NCBI RefSeq assembly: GCF_002140175.1 | Contig: NZ_NGMO01000001.1 | Coordinates: forward strand, 229,686-293,685 | Origin: Candidatus Enterococcus wittei | GTDB taxonomy: Bacteria; Bacillota; Bacilli; Lactobacillales; Enterococcaceae | DNA: 64,000 nucleotides | Direction: 5' to 3' | Part shown: piece by piece, positions 36,701 to 45,743 of the stretch | Layout of the letters: each line of letters starts with the position of its first letter | Position numbering within the stretch: the stretch's first letter is position 1 | Translations under genes and position numbers: made by a program | The notes under the pieces: model-generated | Databases searched by the model: none | What the model was told of the DNA's origin: nothing | Seen by the model: only the letters and a program-made list of their open reading frames with translations

Positions 36701-39700
36701 TTCACACGAGCAGAGAACTGAAAATATTTATCCCCTATACGTATCTCATTTCCTTCTTGTCGATACCCTTTCTCCCAAAGATCTTTTCGATTGAATAACC
36801 CATATTTGAGATAGGATAAGGGATCTTGATCGACTCGATAGAGGAGATATCCCCCTTCGTCCTCAAGTCTCTTCAATGCATACCAACGTTCTTCATTCCC
36901 TTGAACAGCCACAAACAGATCCGTTTTATCTAGACTAAGCGTGGTATCCTCCCACGTCACTCGTCCTTTCAAATTAATCAGTAACATCCCACCTGTTCCT
37001 GGTGCCCCACCTGTATAGTGGGTTTCATTTTTCAACTCGGCAAATCCCTCGTAAAGGGTAGTTGTTTTTGAGAAAATAAACGCACGTTCCTTTTTATCAA
37101 CTGCATTCAGCGCAAATTCAATCAGTTTTTTATCAAGAGGAAAATACGTTTCCGAGACGTTTTTTGTCAACTTAGTATACATGACTTCTAGTTTAACTGG
37201 AGACCAGTCGATGTCTGGACAAGGATCTGAGCCTATAAGATAATTTTGTTTGATGATATGAAAATACATGAAAGAATATTTGTCACGACATTTCTGTGCC
37301 ACCTTTGCTGCTATGGCATCTTTCCGACGCCATTGAAGCAGGGCTTCCTGATATACTTTATACAATCGATTAAGTATTTTTTGATTTTCAACAAATTTAA
37401 AATAGCCAGCTTGTTGATACCCTATAAACGTGCTAATTGCGACTTCTTTGTAGGTACCTGCAGCCAATGCCTCACGTAATCGATCTGGTTCCAGTTGAGC
37501 AATAGCCAATAAGGCGGGCATCAGAAGAGAACGTAATTCTTCATAGTTGGTCATTCCTTTTTCAAGGATCGTTTGCCAAAAATGCTCTCCCATCAACCGA
37601 TAATCCTCTTGACTAAACGACTGAGGATAGCCTCCCTCTTTTAAAATTTTCGCGCCTGTTAGTTGCATCAATGATTGATAATCCGAAATCAATACGTCAT
37701 CGGCTAGACCACTCCTATCCACAAAATAATTAGGCAGCTCCTGCTGAAGCAATAAATTCCACAAATTTCTAAAGATTTCCCTATGTTCATGAGAAAGGAT
37801 AGGCGCATCTAATTGAATCAGCCCTTCTTTCTCTAGGTTTTCGATCGTAAATAAATTCCTCAGACGTCCAATAGTAAATCGGTCGATATCTGGAGCTGAC
37901 ACCAGTGTTTTGACCATATAAGCTTCCATCGAACTCCCTAATATCGTTTCAAAGACCCATTTCATGATGGTTAATTCAGCATCTTTATTAGAAATATTCT
38001 CCTCTATTTTTCCACCATAAAGCTTCAATGATTTCAGAATCACTTTCGCTAATGGTTCTAGTTTTTCAAGATTGAAAATCGTTTTTTTATTCTCTTCTTG
38101 TGTGACCCATTCTCCCAGGGCAATCAACAATAGTTCTTTCGTTGGTTGATCAGAAAGTAATTTTTTCTGTTTTAAAAACTCTTCGACTTGTTTCTTCACA
38201 TTTGGATCACGCCATTGAACCGTATCAGCCTTGGACTTGTCTGGACTTATTGATGTAGGCATACTCGTTTCTTCTGGTTGCCTTGTTTGTTCTGTTTGAT
38301 TTGCCTGATTTGCCTGATCTGCCTGTTCTGCCTGTTCTGTTTGTTCTGTTCCAAAAGCTACGGTAGCACTTAACCGATTTCTATTGTCCTCCATCATTAC
38401 GTGTACCCATGTGGTGACAGTCAGATAGGCTTCTTCCTCTGAAATAACTGTCTCTTCTCCCATATCAAGAAAGAGTTTCGCTAATTGTTTGATTTTAATG
38501 GTATCCAACGTTACTGGATTTGCTCCTTCAAGTAGCGCCCAATCCCCAACTATATCTATCAGCTTATTGGTGTCTGCACCTTGACAATCGATCCCTTTTT
38601 CGGTGAAAAAATCCATGAGTTTTTTTCGGATGTTCTCTTTTTGTTCGCTATTCCACTCAGGTAAACTGGGTTTCTTTTCCTCCTTAACAACAGTCTTAGT
38701 TGGATCATCGGCATTTTCTTGCAAAAATGCTTGGATCTTTTCATTGATTTCCTGAGTGACATCGTTTTCCTCTTCTTGTATCACCTCTAATTCGGAGGCT
38801 GTCGTTCCATTGACTTGACTGCTTTCTGTAGTTGTTTCTCTTATCTGGGTCTCATTGAATGTTCCATTATTTCCCTCTGATTCTAGAAAAGGTATTCTAG
38901 TAGTTGGCGACGGCATAGCCTCCGCACCTAAAAACTGGAGGCCAATGGACTGTTGGAGAAAACCATCGACTACTTTATAAAAATCTGTGGCTAGTTGCCA
39001 AATTTGAGGCATAAAACCCTCTTTTTCAGGATTCAATATAGACTCATTTTTCATCAATATTTCAGGTGTCGTTTCTAGTACGGGGTCTGATACCTTTTCT
39101 GGAGTTACTTCTGATTGCTTCTTTTTCTTTTGTATTGCTGGATTTGAAAATGATGTTTTCCACTGATCATTTAAGTTCTTTTCTAACAGTGAGTTAGTGG
39201 GAACTTGTTTCCCATAATCTACCGAAAAAGTTTGCAATAACAAATCCACAAAATACGACATCAACGAACTGTTTGTATCTTCTTGTTCTTGAGCATAAGG
39301 TGTATGTTCGTGTTGGGAAAAAAACTGGTAAAATCGCTCCGTTAATCCCGTCCAAAATGTTTCTGTCACTTGATTATGTATATAATTTTGGGTATCTATT
39401 GTAACGTTATGTTTGTTTTCAAAAGAATCTTGGAAGATTTGGCTTAGTTTTTGAGCTGTTTCTTCTGCAGAAAACTGAGAAGTTCCTTGAACATTCGTGC
39501 CGGTCACAGGGTGAGTAGAAATAAAAAGGTCCTCACTTTCTTGTTTCATTCCTTGATTATTTTGTGCCTCAGCTCTACCTACGGCATCCTGACAAACCGT
39601 AGTAAAACTCGTTTGTTCCACACTTTCTCCTGTGACGATCCATGTGTTCACCTGATCCGTCCTTCTCGTAGTGCTACAATTCATCAGTTGATAGAGGTCA

Positions 39701-40287
39701 TGAACTTTCTGATGAAAAAAAACACTTAATTCATGCGCCCTCTTCGCTACATCGATGTCTTGTTGTGTGGACGTTGAGGTCCGATTATGTAATGTCTGAT
39801 TGCTAAAAAGAGAATTAGCACTAACCAACGATGGTGCGATCGATATGGCAGGATGAGACATGGTCTGGTTCATATTCAAGGACTGGATTCGCTCACGATT
39901 GATAGTGGAGGTTGAAACGAAGGAATGGATCCTTGTCTGATTCCCGTCTCTTCTCACATCAATCCGTGTACTCACTTCAAATGCTGGGGGAGTTCTTTTT
40001 AATACCATCTGTTGATCGGGTAAATCTAATGGTGGAACCATCGCCAACAAGGTCCCCCAGGTATGAACCCAGCCCACTGGGCGTTTTATTCCTTCGGGTG
40101 TAAGGGTGTGTCCTGATGTGTTGGAGACATTATTTAAAACTCTTTGATCATCTCCTGACTTATTCTTGTCATTCATTTGGTTGTAGAACCGACCACTTGT
40201 TCTTCTGGAAGCAGTTTGTGGTATCCTTGACTTTTTCGGCATCTCTGACTTCTTTGGTTTAAATGGTATCCTGAATTCCTGTGGCAT
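33754..40287 (-). CDS. Giant protein (2177 aa) with C-terminal HExxH motif; candidate large protease-type toxin
   Basis: No exact family is recognised. The first ~60 residues are basic and low-complexity, without signal peptide or wall anchor. Two tandem homologous helical modules follow (about 546-633 and 693-778), separated by a Gln/Glu/Thr/Ala linker. At about 1247-1303 IPFYDCVVGIIDQDIGKAI leads into a hydrophobic helical stretch (CAIDALLFIPVLGQITSL) recalling the mid-region of dermonecrotic/DUF6543-type large toxins. Near the C-terminus REVILHETTHIMSAKED has the zinc-protease HExxH (His1935, Glu1936, His1939), preceded by FIFADAFHLDPDI, as in secreted effector proteases. A polar tail (about 2046-2177) contains one short hydrophobic stretch. 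Start: the ATG at 40287 after AATGAAGGAGTGAAAAAG; an ATG 18 codons earlier lacks such a site. It is solitary, between mscS and cbpB, with no immunity-like or secretion gene. Toxin function is inference. Confidence 0.8.
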   Translation of the reverse strand: MPQEFRIPFKPKKSEMPKKSRIPQTASRRTSGRFYNQMNDKNKSGDDQRVLNNVSNTSGHTLTPEGIKRPVGWVHTWGTLLAMVPPLDLPDQQMVLKRTPPAFEVSTRIDVRRDGNQTRIHSFVSTSTINRERIQSLNMNQTMSHPAISIAPSLVSANSLFSNQTLHNRTSTSTQQDIDVAKRAHELSVFFHQKVHDLYQLMNCSTTRRTDQVNTWIVTGESVEQTSFTTVCQDAVGRAEAQNNQGMKQESEDLFISTHPVTGTNVQGTSQFSAEETAQKLSQIFQDSFENKHNVTIDTQNYIHNQVTETFWTGLTERFYQFFSQHEHTPYAQEQEDTNSSLMSYFVDLLLQTFSVDYGKQVPTNSLLEKNLNDQWKTSFSNPAIQKKKKQSEVTPEKVSDPVLETTPEILMKNESILNPEKEGFMPQIWQLATDFYKVVDGFLQQSIGLQFLGAEAMPSPTTRIPFLESEGNNGTFNETQIRETTTESSQVNGTTASELEVIQEEENDVTQEINEKIQAFLQENADDPTKTVVKEEKKPSLPEWNSEQKENIRKKLMDFFTEKGIDCQGADTNKLIDIVGDWALLEGANPVTLDTIKIKQLAKLFLDMGEETVISEEEAYLTVTTWVHVMMEDNRNRLSATVAFGTEQTEQAEQADQANQANQTEQTRQPEETSMPTSISPDKSKADTVQWRDPNVKKQVEEFLKQKKLLSDQPTKELLLIALGEWVTQEENKKTIFNLEKLEPLAKVILKSLKLYGGKIEENISNKDAELTIMKWVFETILGSSMEAYMVKTLVSAPDIDRFTIGRLRNLFTIENLEKEGLIQLDAPILSHEHREIFRNLWNLLLQQELPNYFVDRSGLADDVLISDYQSLMQLTGAKILKEGGYPQSFSQEDYRLMGEHFWQTILEKGMTNYEELRSLLMPALLAIAQLEPDRLREALAAGTYKEVAISTFIGYQQAGYFKFVENQKILNRLYKVYQEALLQWRRKDAIAAKVAQKCRDKYSFMYFHIIKQNYLIGSDPCPDIDWSPVKLEVMYTKLTKNVSETYFPLDKKLIEFALNAVDKKERAFIFSKTTTLYEGFAELKNETHYTGGAPGTGGMLLINLKGRVTWEDTTLSLDKTDLFVAVQGNEERWYALKRLEDEGGYLLYRVDQDPLSYLKYGLFNRKDLWEKGYRQEGNEIRIGDKYFQFSARVNRSKKLSHGVEIEPFIETLSRKHSDQLYKQLYDSGNDKADLEKIWDVIKHFIPFYDCVVGIIDQDIGKAITSCAIDALLFIPVLGQITSLNMKFALGVARAFARGGIKGVIKSSTSFLPKVAEIRKIVFSLARTIDPGFELVIGGGRLVTKKLVNFKNEFWVTKKTKDLLERIETMEKSREALKKFIVMGRLPENGLVVPVRIVKAHLYSRVTNLETAEVFGDLYMLKGNQLELYRGPAKFTADQLKLIDRLEVKLDKDQISVLEENPNPQAYGVGILVTVAKEGEETKRFIRMKGKHIPVSITAIEGHGIRLDIYDPHTGKFLPVNYNGVEWYFEASTSPFVSKEVETKIAGMVDQFETRKDPSVLSASDCRGLMWEKSDRSYIKIKEHYIPLILLDNELNRYHLVKKNYNEEMTVLRFDAEKRQFRFETELEKKQVREELFLKQIESPSRRSKGYLQKKTAKDSVEESYINSQLAALQENRNILLPPPNELPTISLGHSEKWTRLRGAVAYPPDFWWPRVEDYRVALGEFSGFLPECPPMYFDDSEWLKDRMMKDILMYLPQTSKLDFRIYVGFNSDRVPEFIKLFREKLVEGFMEAEETCKKVIETCENLLKEETFVETLEGQYLTNMFKLGGLTNQEEILVEIVKRLKSIAEKGGEFLQQTVDFGFDNVWIVSTDLVRLPGSQEYRSLYKSPGPEGMAVRGDPECRMFIFADAFHLDPDIEKGAQLAPVAREVILHETTHIMSAKEDVIYYSRVESGFSRSGEDVINNYIAKYPNLLESVPFKLFVNHLAVSLNKPTISVWAVANEIYRNPMLRANFQMMDVEMVMTLLRDIADRRGFNQRPRVTRSVKEVESEKESSEPNVSEKTNRSMFLYLALPYILGNGIFERNLQLNKTQEQTTIRTTDNTEEKTANKEVPITVGTTKSVKTAEITKDTTNQPFLNLVATSTEKSIRINQTTIDQQINKKQKKLNLQPKALAK
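38288..38350 (-). repeat. Seven tandem 9-bp units inside the giant gene
   Basis: On the plus strand TGTTCTGTT, TGATTTGCC (x2), TGATCTGCC, TGTTCTGCC and TGTTCTGTT (x2) follow without gaps. Each unit is three codons, giving a (E/A/N)-Q-(T/A) linker at about residues 646-667, so copy changes keep the frame. Confidence 0.9.
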
Positions 40288-40921
40288 CTTTTTCACTCCT
40301 TCATTGAATTTATAGGGATGTTTTGTTGCATAAGCCTTCATTAATAGTAGCTACGGATCAATGATTTTCTATCAATAACAAATTTTTTAATTGTATCAAA
40401 ATCTCTCCGCATTTTCTTCAAAAAAGCAACACTTTTTTTGCAATGAGCAATATTTCAGTAGATATAAAAAACGTGAAATAAACAAAAAAACAGATATAAC
40501 CTGGATGAATCAAACGAAAGATCACCCATCTTTATAGTTTCAGTCATTTGCTCTCTCTTTAGAGCCTCCTTTCATAGTGATTTTATAAAATAAAGGAAGG
40601 CAAATATCATCTTGGAATTTGTAATTATTTGTCTTGCCTTACTTATATTCTTAAAGTAAGAAAGCAGCGAATCCACGAACAAAATATGTCCACGCACTTT
40701 TTTGATAGCAAAAAATGTCTATAGATAAGCTTAGCAATCTGTTTTGAGTTAGCATCTTTTTTCTTTTTCCTCACTAAGATTAGTTGACAAATAGTCATTA
40801 TTTTTTCGGTTCTAACTTAATTTTTACTGATCAAGACAATAAAATAGAACCACAAAAAATATGGAAACCTATTTTCTGCAGCTCTATCTTATCACTTAGG
40901 TCAAAGCGTTATTGCCACACC
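40288..40921. other. Gene-free interval upstream of the giant gene
   Basis: About 630 bp of A+T-rich DNA with the cbpB terminator (40590-40640) and, near 40360-40440, the presumed promoter region of the giant gene; I see TTGATA-like hexamers but no convincing -35/-10 pair. Confidence 0.5.
40590..40640 (-). terminator. Probable cbpB-operon terminator
   Basis: AAGGCAAATA pairs with TATTTGTCTTGCCTT across a 20-nt loop; on the minus strand CCTTTATTTTATAAA follows. It is about 280 nt past the cbpB stop, so readthrough into the gap would be long. Confidence 0.55.
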
Positions 40922-41422
40922 CTAACTTACGATATCAATTTTTTCTCTTATTTCGTCAATTTTTGGTAGGACGATATTTTGTCGTTCTAATTCATGTGCC
41001 ATGTAGTTGACTGCTTTCAACAGTTCTTTTCGTGTAATGATCCCTTTAAATACCTTTTCTTCCGTTACAACTGGTAAGAAAGAAGAATCCACTAATAAAT
41101 GTAAGACTTCTTCTAATTCCCAGTTTTCATCAATGGTCGGCACATCAGTTTCCATCACGTCAGCCACGGTTAAGCCCTCTAACGGATCCATACTGATAGT
41201 TTGCAGATCAAGCATTTTATTGACTACATCGGATAAACTCACAAGTCCAACAAAACGATCGTCTTTTCCTAAAACAGGTATTTTTGAGTATCCTACTTTT
41301 GACAAGACTAGCAACCCATGAGATAACGGATGCTGATACATGACATTTGCCACGTTTTCTGCAGGAATCAAAAACGTTTCTTGATTTTGCAGTAATAATT
41401 CTCTTACAATTGGTCCAATCAT
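40922..41422 (-). CDS. cbpB: CBS-domain protein, CbpB type (c-di-AMP-binding candidate)
   Basis: This 166-residue cytoplasmic protein has two CBS modules (about 22-75 with YSKIPVLGKDDRFVGLVSLSDVV, and about 88-145 with SSFLPVVTEEKVFKGIITRKELLKAV). Listerial CbpB and Bacillus homologues (YkuL/DarB) bind cyclic di-AMP and regulate Rel or pyruvate carboxylase; ligand binding is inferred. It is last in a murI, rph-rdgB, yfcE, cbpB cluster that is conserved in related Lactobacillales, with a 114-bp gap from yfcE. Confidence 0.88.
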   Translation of the reverse strand: MIGPIVRELLLQNQETFLIPAENVANVMYQHPLSHGLLVLSKVGYSKIPVLGKDDRFVGLVSLSDVVNKMLDLQTISMDPLEGLTVADVMETDVPTIDENWELEEVLHLLVDSSFLPVVTEEKVFKGIITRKELLKAVNYMAHELERQNIVLPKIDEIREKIDIVS

Positions 41423-41536
41423 TAGTTGGCCTCCATTTCAATTTCTTTCAACATCATTCATTCTACCGAAAACGGATGCAAAATACATGTAATTGGCTCT
41501 TTTTTTAGCAAAAATTAGAGATTTTTAAATGAACGT

Positions 41537-42043
41537 CTAAAAATCAAAAGCCAATTTATCCATCGGTTGATGTCTACGATTATAATACTGAACGTGAAGA
41601 CCTTCAGAAATACGATCAATCAACGCATAAGCAGGAATCATGATAGGGCCACGAGGCTGTGAGATACTTCCAGGATTGAGAAACAATATCCCTTGATGAA
41701 ATTCACATCCTAGTTGATGCGTGTGTCCAAAAAGTGCGATCGTCGCTTGTTGTTCTTCTGCTTCTAAAGCGAGTTGAGTTAAACCAAAGCGAACATTCGA
41801 CAAATGACCATGAGTCATATACACTTGGTCTTCTCCCGTATCGATCAATCGTTTCGTTTTGAAATCTGTTCCAAAGTCACAATTTCCTTGCACACCATAA
41901 TATGTTTGCCATAAAGAATCATCATCAGCTAGTTCTGAGTCTCCACAGTGAAAGAAGAAATCCACTTCTTGTTTGTACCGATCCAGCAATTCTTGCAGGA
42001 TTTTTCGATCACCATGATTGTCACTTACTACTAAATAACGCAT
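41537..42043 (-). CDS. Metallophosphoesterase, YfcE/MJ0936 family
   Basis: This 168-residue phosphodiesterase has the dinuclear-metal motifs VSDNHGDRK, HCGDSE, GNCD, THGH and FGHTHQLG. E. coli YfcE acts on artificial phosphodiesters; the natural substrate is unknown. It starts immediately after the rph-rdgB stop (adjacent codons), so the two are translationally linked. Confidence 0.93.
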   Translation of the reverse strand: MRYLVVSDNHGDRKILQELLDRYKQEVDFFFHCGDSELADDDSLWQTYYGVQGNCDFGTDFKTKRLIDTGEDQVYMTHGHLSNVRFGLTQLALEAEEQQATIALFGHTHQLGCEFHQGILFLNPGSISQPRGPIMIPAYALIDRISEGLHVQYYNRRHQPMDKLAFDF

Positions 42044-43396
42044 TTAACTCTCCCCTTCTAGCCATTCCTGCCATTGTTTACTTAATTTTTCCATGGCCAA
42101 ACCTCGATGACTATGTCTATTTTTTTCTTCACTAGAAATTTCTGCTGCAGATTGCTGATAGCCATCAGGAATGAATAATGGATCATAGCCAAAGCCATTT
42201 TCTCCTTTAGGAATCCGGCCAATCTTTCCTGGCCACTCAGCTTCTACCACTAAACTCTCTTTATCAGGTGCCGCAAATACTAAGGTGCAATGGAATTGCG
42301 CTGTACGCTCTTCATCAGGCACATCTGTCAATTCAAATAATAGTTTTGCATTATTACTCGCATCATTTTTATGCTCACCAGCAAAACGAGCGGAGTAAAC
42401 GCCTGGTCTTCCCCCTAATGCATCGACCTTTAGCCCGGAATCATCAGCTAGAACGGGGTGTTGTAATAATCGGGCAATCGTTTCTGCTTTTAGGCGGGCA
42501 TTCTCTTCAAAAGTTGATCCAGTTTCTTCGACATCGGGTATTTCTGGATAATCAAACAGTGTCTTGACTGTATAACCTTCTTTTGCGAACATCGCACGAA
42601 ATTCTTCCGCTTTTCCTGCATTTCTTGTAGCAATAATGATTGTTTTATCTTTATTATCCATATTGTTTGACTCAATACTACTTAATAAGACATTTTTTTG
42701 TTCCAAAATCAACGACTCGATGGCTGTCTTTCCGTAAAATAGCATTTCATTCAACTGTTCACCGTCAAAGGTTGCCTCTTCCCCAGTTCCTTGAATCTCA
42801 ACGAATTTGCCGGATTCTGTCATCACAAGATTCATATCTACAAAAGCCGAGGCATCTTCTTCATAATCCAGATCAGTTACACAAGTTTGATCAGGTAAAA
42901 TACCAACACTGATTGCAGCTAGGTGCTCTTTGATTGGGTCTTTCACTAATTCTCTTCTTTGTAGCAATGTATCAACTGCTAAACGTAATGCGACAAATGC
43001 TCCGGTGATACTGGCCGTACGGGTTCCACCATCTGCTTGGATCACATCACAGTCGACGATGATACTGCGTTCACCTAGTTTCTCTAGATCAACAACAGCT
43101 CGTAATGAACGACCAATCAGACGTTGAATCTCCATTGTTCGTCCACTTAATTTTCCTTTACTGCTTTCTCGACGATTTCTAGTAGATGTCGCTCGAGGCA
43201 ACATACTGTATTCAGCAGTAACCCAACCGGTGCCTGTTCCTTTTAAAAACGGGGGTACAGATTCTTCAACAGTTGCGGAACAAATCACTTTCGTTTCCCC
43301 AAAGCTGATTACTACTGAGCCTTCGGGATGTTTGAAGACATTTGTTTCAATTTTGATTTCTCGTAATTCTTGTGGGCTTCTTCCATCATGGCGCAT
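42044..43396 (-). CDS. Bifunctional RNase PH / XTP-dITP diphosphatase fusion
   Basis: This 450-residue polypeptide combines two enzymes. Residues 1-~240 are RNase PH ([53 protein letters not shown]), a phosphorolytic 3' exonuclease that trims tRNA ends. Residues ~250-450 are the RdgB/HAM1 pyrophosphatase ([48 protein letters not shown]), which removes deaminated purine triphosphates. About 12 residues join them. The fusion is uninterrupted, with no internal frameshift; the murI and yfcE genes flank it on the same strand. Confidence 0.95.
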   Translation of the reverse strand: MRHDGRSPQELREIKIETNVFKHPEGSVVISFGETKVICSATVEESVPPFLKGTGTGWVTAEYSMLPRATSTRNRRESSKGKLSGRTMEIQRLIGRSLRAVVDLEKLGERSIIVDCDVIQADGGTRTASITGAFVALRLAVDTLLQRRELVKDPIKEHLAAISVGILPDQTCVTDLDYEEDASAFVDMNLVMTESGKFVEIQGTGEEATFDGEQLNEMLFYGKTAIESLILEQKNVLLSSIESNNMDNKDKTIIIATRNAGKAEEFRAMFAKEGYTVKTLFDYPEIPDVEETGSTFEENARLKAETIARLLQHPVLADDSGLKVDALGGRPGVYSARFAGEHKNDASNNAKLLFELTDVPDEERTAQFHCTLVFAAPDKESLVVEAEWPGKIGRIPKGENGFGYDPLFIPDGYQQSAAEISSEEKNRHSHRGLAMEKLSKQWQEWLEGES

Positions 43397-43397
43397 G

Positions 43398-44210
43398 TTA
43401 TGCTCCTCCTAATTCAATATGTTCAACGATGATTTCATCAAGTTCTAGCCAATCTTCAGCGATTTCTTGGAAAAGCTTTGCTGAACCTGTGGTGTAAAAT
43501 CGGCAAAGTGACCGACCATTCTTCGGTGAATTACTAATTTCGAAATAATCGAGTAACATGGATACTTCCCCAATCGTTTCTGCGCCTGAATCAATCAGCG
43601 CCACGTTTTCACCAATGACATTTTGAATGATCGGTCGAAGCAAAGGATAATGGGTACAGCCGAGAATCAACGTATCAAGCTTTTTCAGTTCCAGTGGCGC
43701 TAATGTTTGTGCCACGATTTTTTTTGCTACCGATGAATGATATTCTTTACTTTCAACGACTGACACAAATTTAGGACAAGCAAGACTAGTCACTTTCAAT
43801 TCAGGCGATTTCTCAAGTAAGGCTATCTCGTAAGCTCCACTTTTGACTGTCCCTGCTGTTCCGATGACACCAACACATTTGTTTTTTGTTTGTTTTACAG
43901 CAGCTCTAGCCCCTGGAAGGATAACGCCGATCACTGGAATCGGTAAAGCTGCTTTGATTTCTTCTAAAGCTACGGCAGTCGCAGTATTACATGCGATGAC
44001 TAACATTTTAATGCCTTTTTCTAAAAGAGCATTGGTCATTTCCCACGTAAATTGGACGACTTGCTCCGCAGGTCTTGGCCCATAAGGACAACGTGCTGTA
44101 TCTCCTATATATAATATATTTTCATTAGGCAATTGTTTCAGTGCTTCTTTGACGACGGTCAGGCCACCAACACCGGAATCAATAAAGCCTATAGGGCGTT
44201 TATCTGTCAA
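43398..44210 (-). CDS. murI: Glutamate racemase
   Basis: This 270-residue enzyme makes D-glutamate for peptidoglycan. The two catalytic cysteines lie in [11 protein letters not shown] and LGCTHYPLL, and [12 protein letters not shown] forms the N-terminal signature. The start appears to be TTG at 44210 with AAAGGATGATC upstream; no ATG is near. It ends 1 nt before the rph-rdgB start, and also is known as racE in this group. Confidence 0.95.
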   Translation of the reverse strand: MTDKRPIGFIDSGVGGLTVVKEALKQLPNENILYIGDTARCPYGPRPAEQVVQFTWEMTNALLEKGIKMLVIACNTATAVALEEIKAALPIPVIGVILPGARAAVKQTKNKCVGVIGTAGTVKSGAYEIALLEKSPELKVTSLACPKFVSVVESKEYHSSVAKKIVAQTLAPLELKKLDTLILGCTHYPLLRPIIQNVIGENVALIDSGAETIGEVSMLLDYFEISNSPKNGRSLCRFYTTGSAKLFQEIAEDWLELDEIIVEHIELGGA

Positions 44211-44321
44211 TCAGATCATCCTTTTTCAATAAATTCTACCTTCTATATTGTGGACTTTTTGGCTTGAATTATCAAGTCCAATCTATTCTGTTCGTAAGAG
44301 AAATTTTGTTTGCAAGTCACT

Positions 44322-44366
44322 AAAAAAAGACAAGTCGAATGGAGCCATTCGATACCTTGTCTTTTC
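44322..44366 (-). terminator. Terminator of the amino-acid ABC operon
   Basis: AAAAGACAAGTCGAATGG pairs with CCATTCGATACCTTGTCTTTT, with a minus-strand T-run, 47 nt past the last permease stop. Confidence 0.9.
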
Positions 44367-44412
44367 TGATCATTGTTATCAAGCGTTCATTTATCATGAA
44401 CTAATCCTTTAT

Positions 44413-45069
44413 TTAATAACTATATTTCCGTTTTTCCAAAGCTGCGGAAAGAAGGGATAAAGCATAGCAAACCACAAAGTACATTAATGTCATCATGACA
44501 AACATCGGCAATACATAATTTGTATTTTGACCATAAATGATCCGTGCTTGGTGTGTCAATTCTGGCAATGAGATAATGACCGCTAATGACGTATCTTTGA
44601 TCAAAGAAATCAGCTGGCTGACAATCGCCGGAATCATTGATTTAAATGCTTGCGGCAACACGATCGTCCGCATCGTTTCCACATAAGTCAGACCTGTGGA
44701 AAGACCAGCTTCCATTTGTCCTTTAGGTACAGCATTTAAACCTGCTCGAAAAATCTCCGATAGCATTGCTGATTCAAAGATCGTCAATGCTGCTACTGCC
44801 GACCAAAAAATATTCATCTGGATGCCAATCTGTGGTAAAGCAAAATAGGTAAAGAAGATGATCAGTAACAATGGAAGATTACGAATAATATCAATAATAA
44901 ACCCAAGTATTTTTGAGAGATAAGGGATATCTGCAAAACGCAACACACCTGTTAAACCACCGATCAAAAAACTAAAGATGATCGAAAATAACGAAACCTC
45001 GACCGTTACTTTTAATCCTTCGAGTAGAAAGCGGATATTCATCCATGAAAAAGCACCACTAAAATCCAT
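44413..45069 (-). CDS. Polar amino-acid ABC transporter permease 2
   Basis: This 218-residue membrane protein has about five helices and the HisMQ/GlnP-family EAA loop (QMEAGLSTGLTYVETMRTIVLPQAFKSMIPAIVSQ), the contact site for the ATPase. Together with the neighbouring permease it forms the membrane channel. It is the last gene of a four-gene operon, 14 nt after the first permease. The substrate is probably glutamine or glutamate by family. Confidence 0.92.
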   Translation of the reverse strand: MDFSGAFSWMNIRFLLEGLKVTVEVSLFSIIFSFLIGGLTGVLRFADIPYLSKILGFIIDIIRNLPLLLIIFFTYFALPQIGIQMNIFWSAVAALTIFESAMLSEIFRAGLNAVPKGQMEAGLSTGLTYVETMRTIVLPQAFKSMIPAIVSQLISLIKDTSLAVIISLPELTHQARIIYGQNTNYVLPMFVMMTLMYFVVCYALSLLSAALEKRKYSY

Positions 45070-45083
45070 CTAATTTCTCCTTT

Positions 45084-45731
45084 CTATGAACGAACCGCCC
45101 ATTTTTTCTCAAGATAAACCATTAAGTAAGACAATGGTAATGTAATCACTAAGTAAAATAAGCCAACGATGATATACGTATCAAAAGTGTTGAAAGTTTC
45201 ACTGGCAATCAAATCCCCCTGATACATCAAATCTAGTCCAGCAACAATCGCTAGAATCGAAGAATTTTTGACTAAATTGATGAATTGATTTCCTAATGGA
45301 GGAATAACAATTTTAAAGGCTTGTGGCAAAATAATGTATCGCATCGTTTCTGCATACGTAAATCCTGATGACAGCCCTGCTTCTGTTTGACCTTTTGGAA
45401 CTGTTTGGATCCCCGATCGGACGGTTTCCGCAATAAATGCAGAGGTATAGATCGTCAAACCAATCGTTCCTGCTTGAAAGCCATCAAAGCTGATCCAATA
45501 AAGAGGGATCACTACGTAAAAAAACATAACGATAATCAATAGTGGGATATTTCTAAAAAACTCTACATATGCTTTGGCAAGACCACTGATGATTCTGTTA
45601 TGAGACAGTTGGAATATAGCCATCAATGTCCCAATCACCAAGCTGAAGAAAAGAGCCAAAATACTAGCATAAATCGTCACTTTAAACCCATCAAGGAAAG
45701 TTGGTCCATAAGTTTGTAACAGTTCACCCAT
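45084..45731 (-). CDS. Polar amino-acid ABC transporter permease 1
   Basis: This 215-residue homologue of the downstream permease has the EAA loop QTEAGLSSGFTYAETMRYIILPQAFKIVIPPLGNQ and the same helix pattern. The pair GlnM/GlnP-like is the usual arrangement of HAAT-family importers. It starts 12 nt after the binding-protein stop. Confidence 0.92.
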   Translation of the reverse strand: MGELLQTYGPTFLDGFKVTIYASILALFFSLVIGTLMAIFQLSHNRIISGLAKAYVEFFRNIPLLIIVMFFYVVIPLYWISFDGFQAGTIGLTIYTSAFIAETVRSGIQTVPKGQTEAGLSSGFTYAETMRYIILPQAFKIVIPPLGNQFINLVKNSSILAIVAGLDLMYQGDLIASETFNTFDTYIIVGLFYLVITLPLSYLMVYLEKKWAVRS

Positions 45732-45743
45732 TTTTTCCCCTCC

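Noticed and set aside
33754..40287. Clostridial-neurotoxin-like (eBoNT) or TcdA/B-like glucosylating toxin
   Set aside because: HETTH is near the C-terminus rather than in an N-terminal light chain, no glucosyltransferase DxD module is visible, and no non-toxic partner gene lies beside it.
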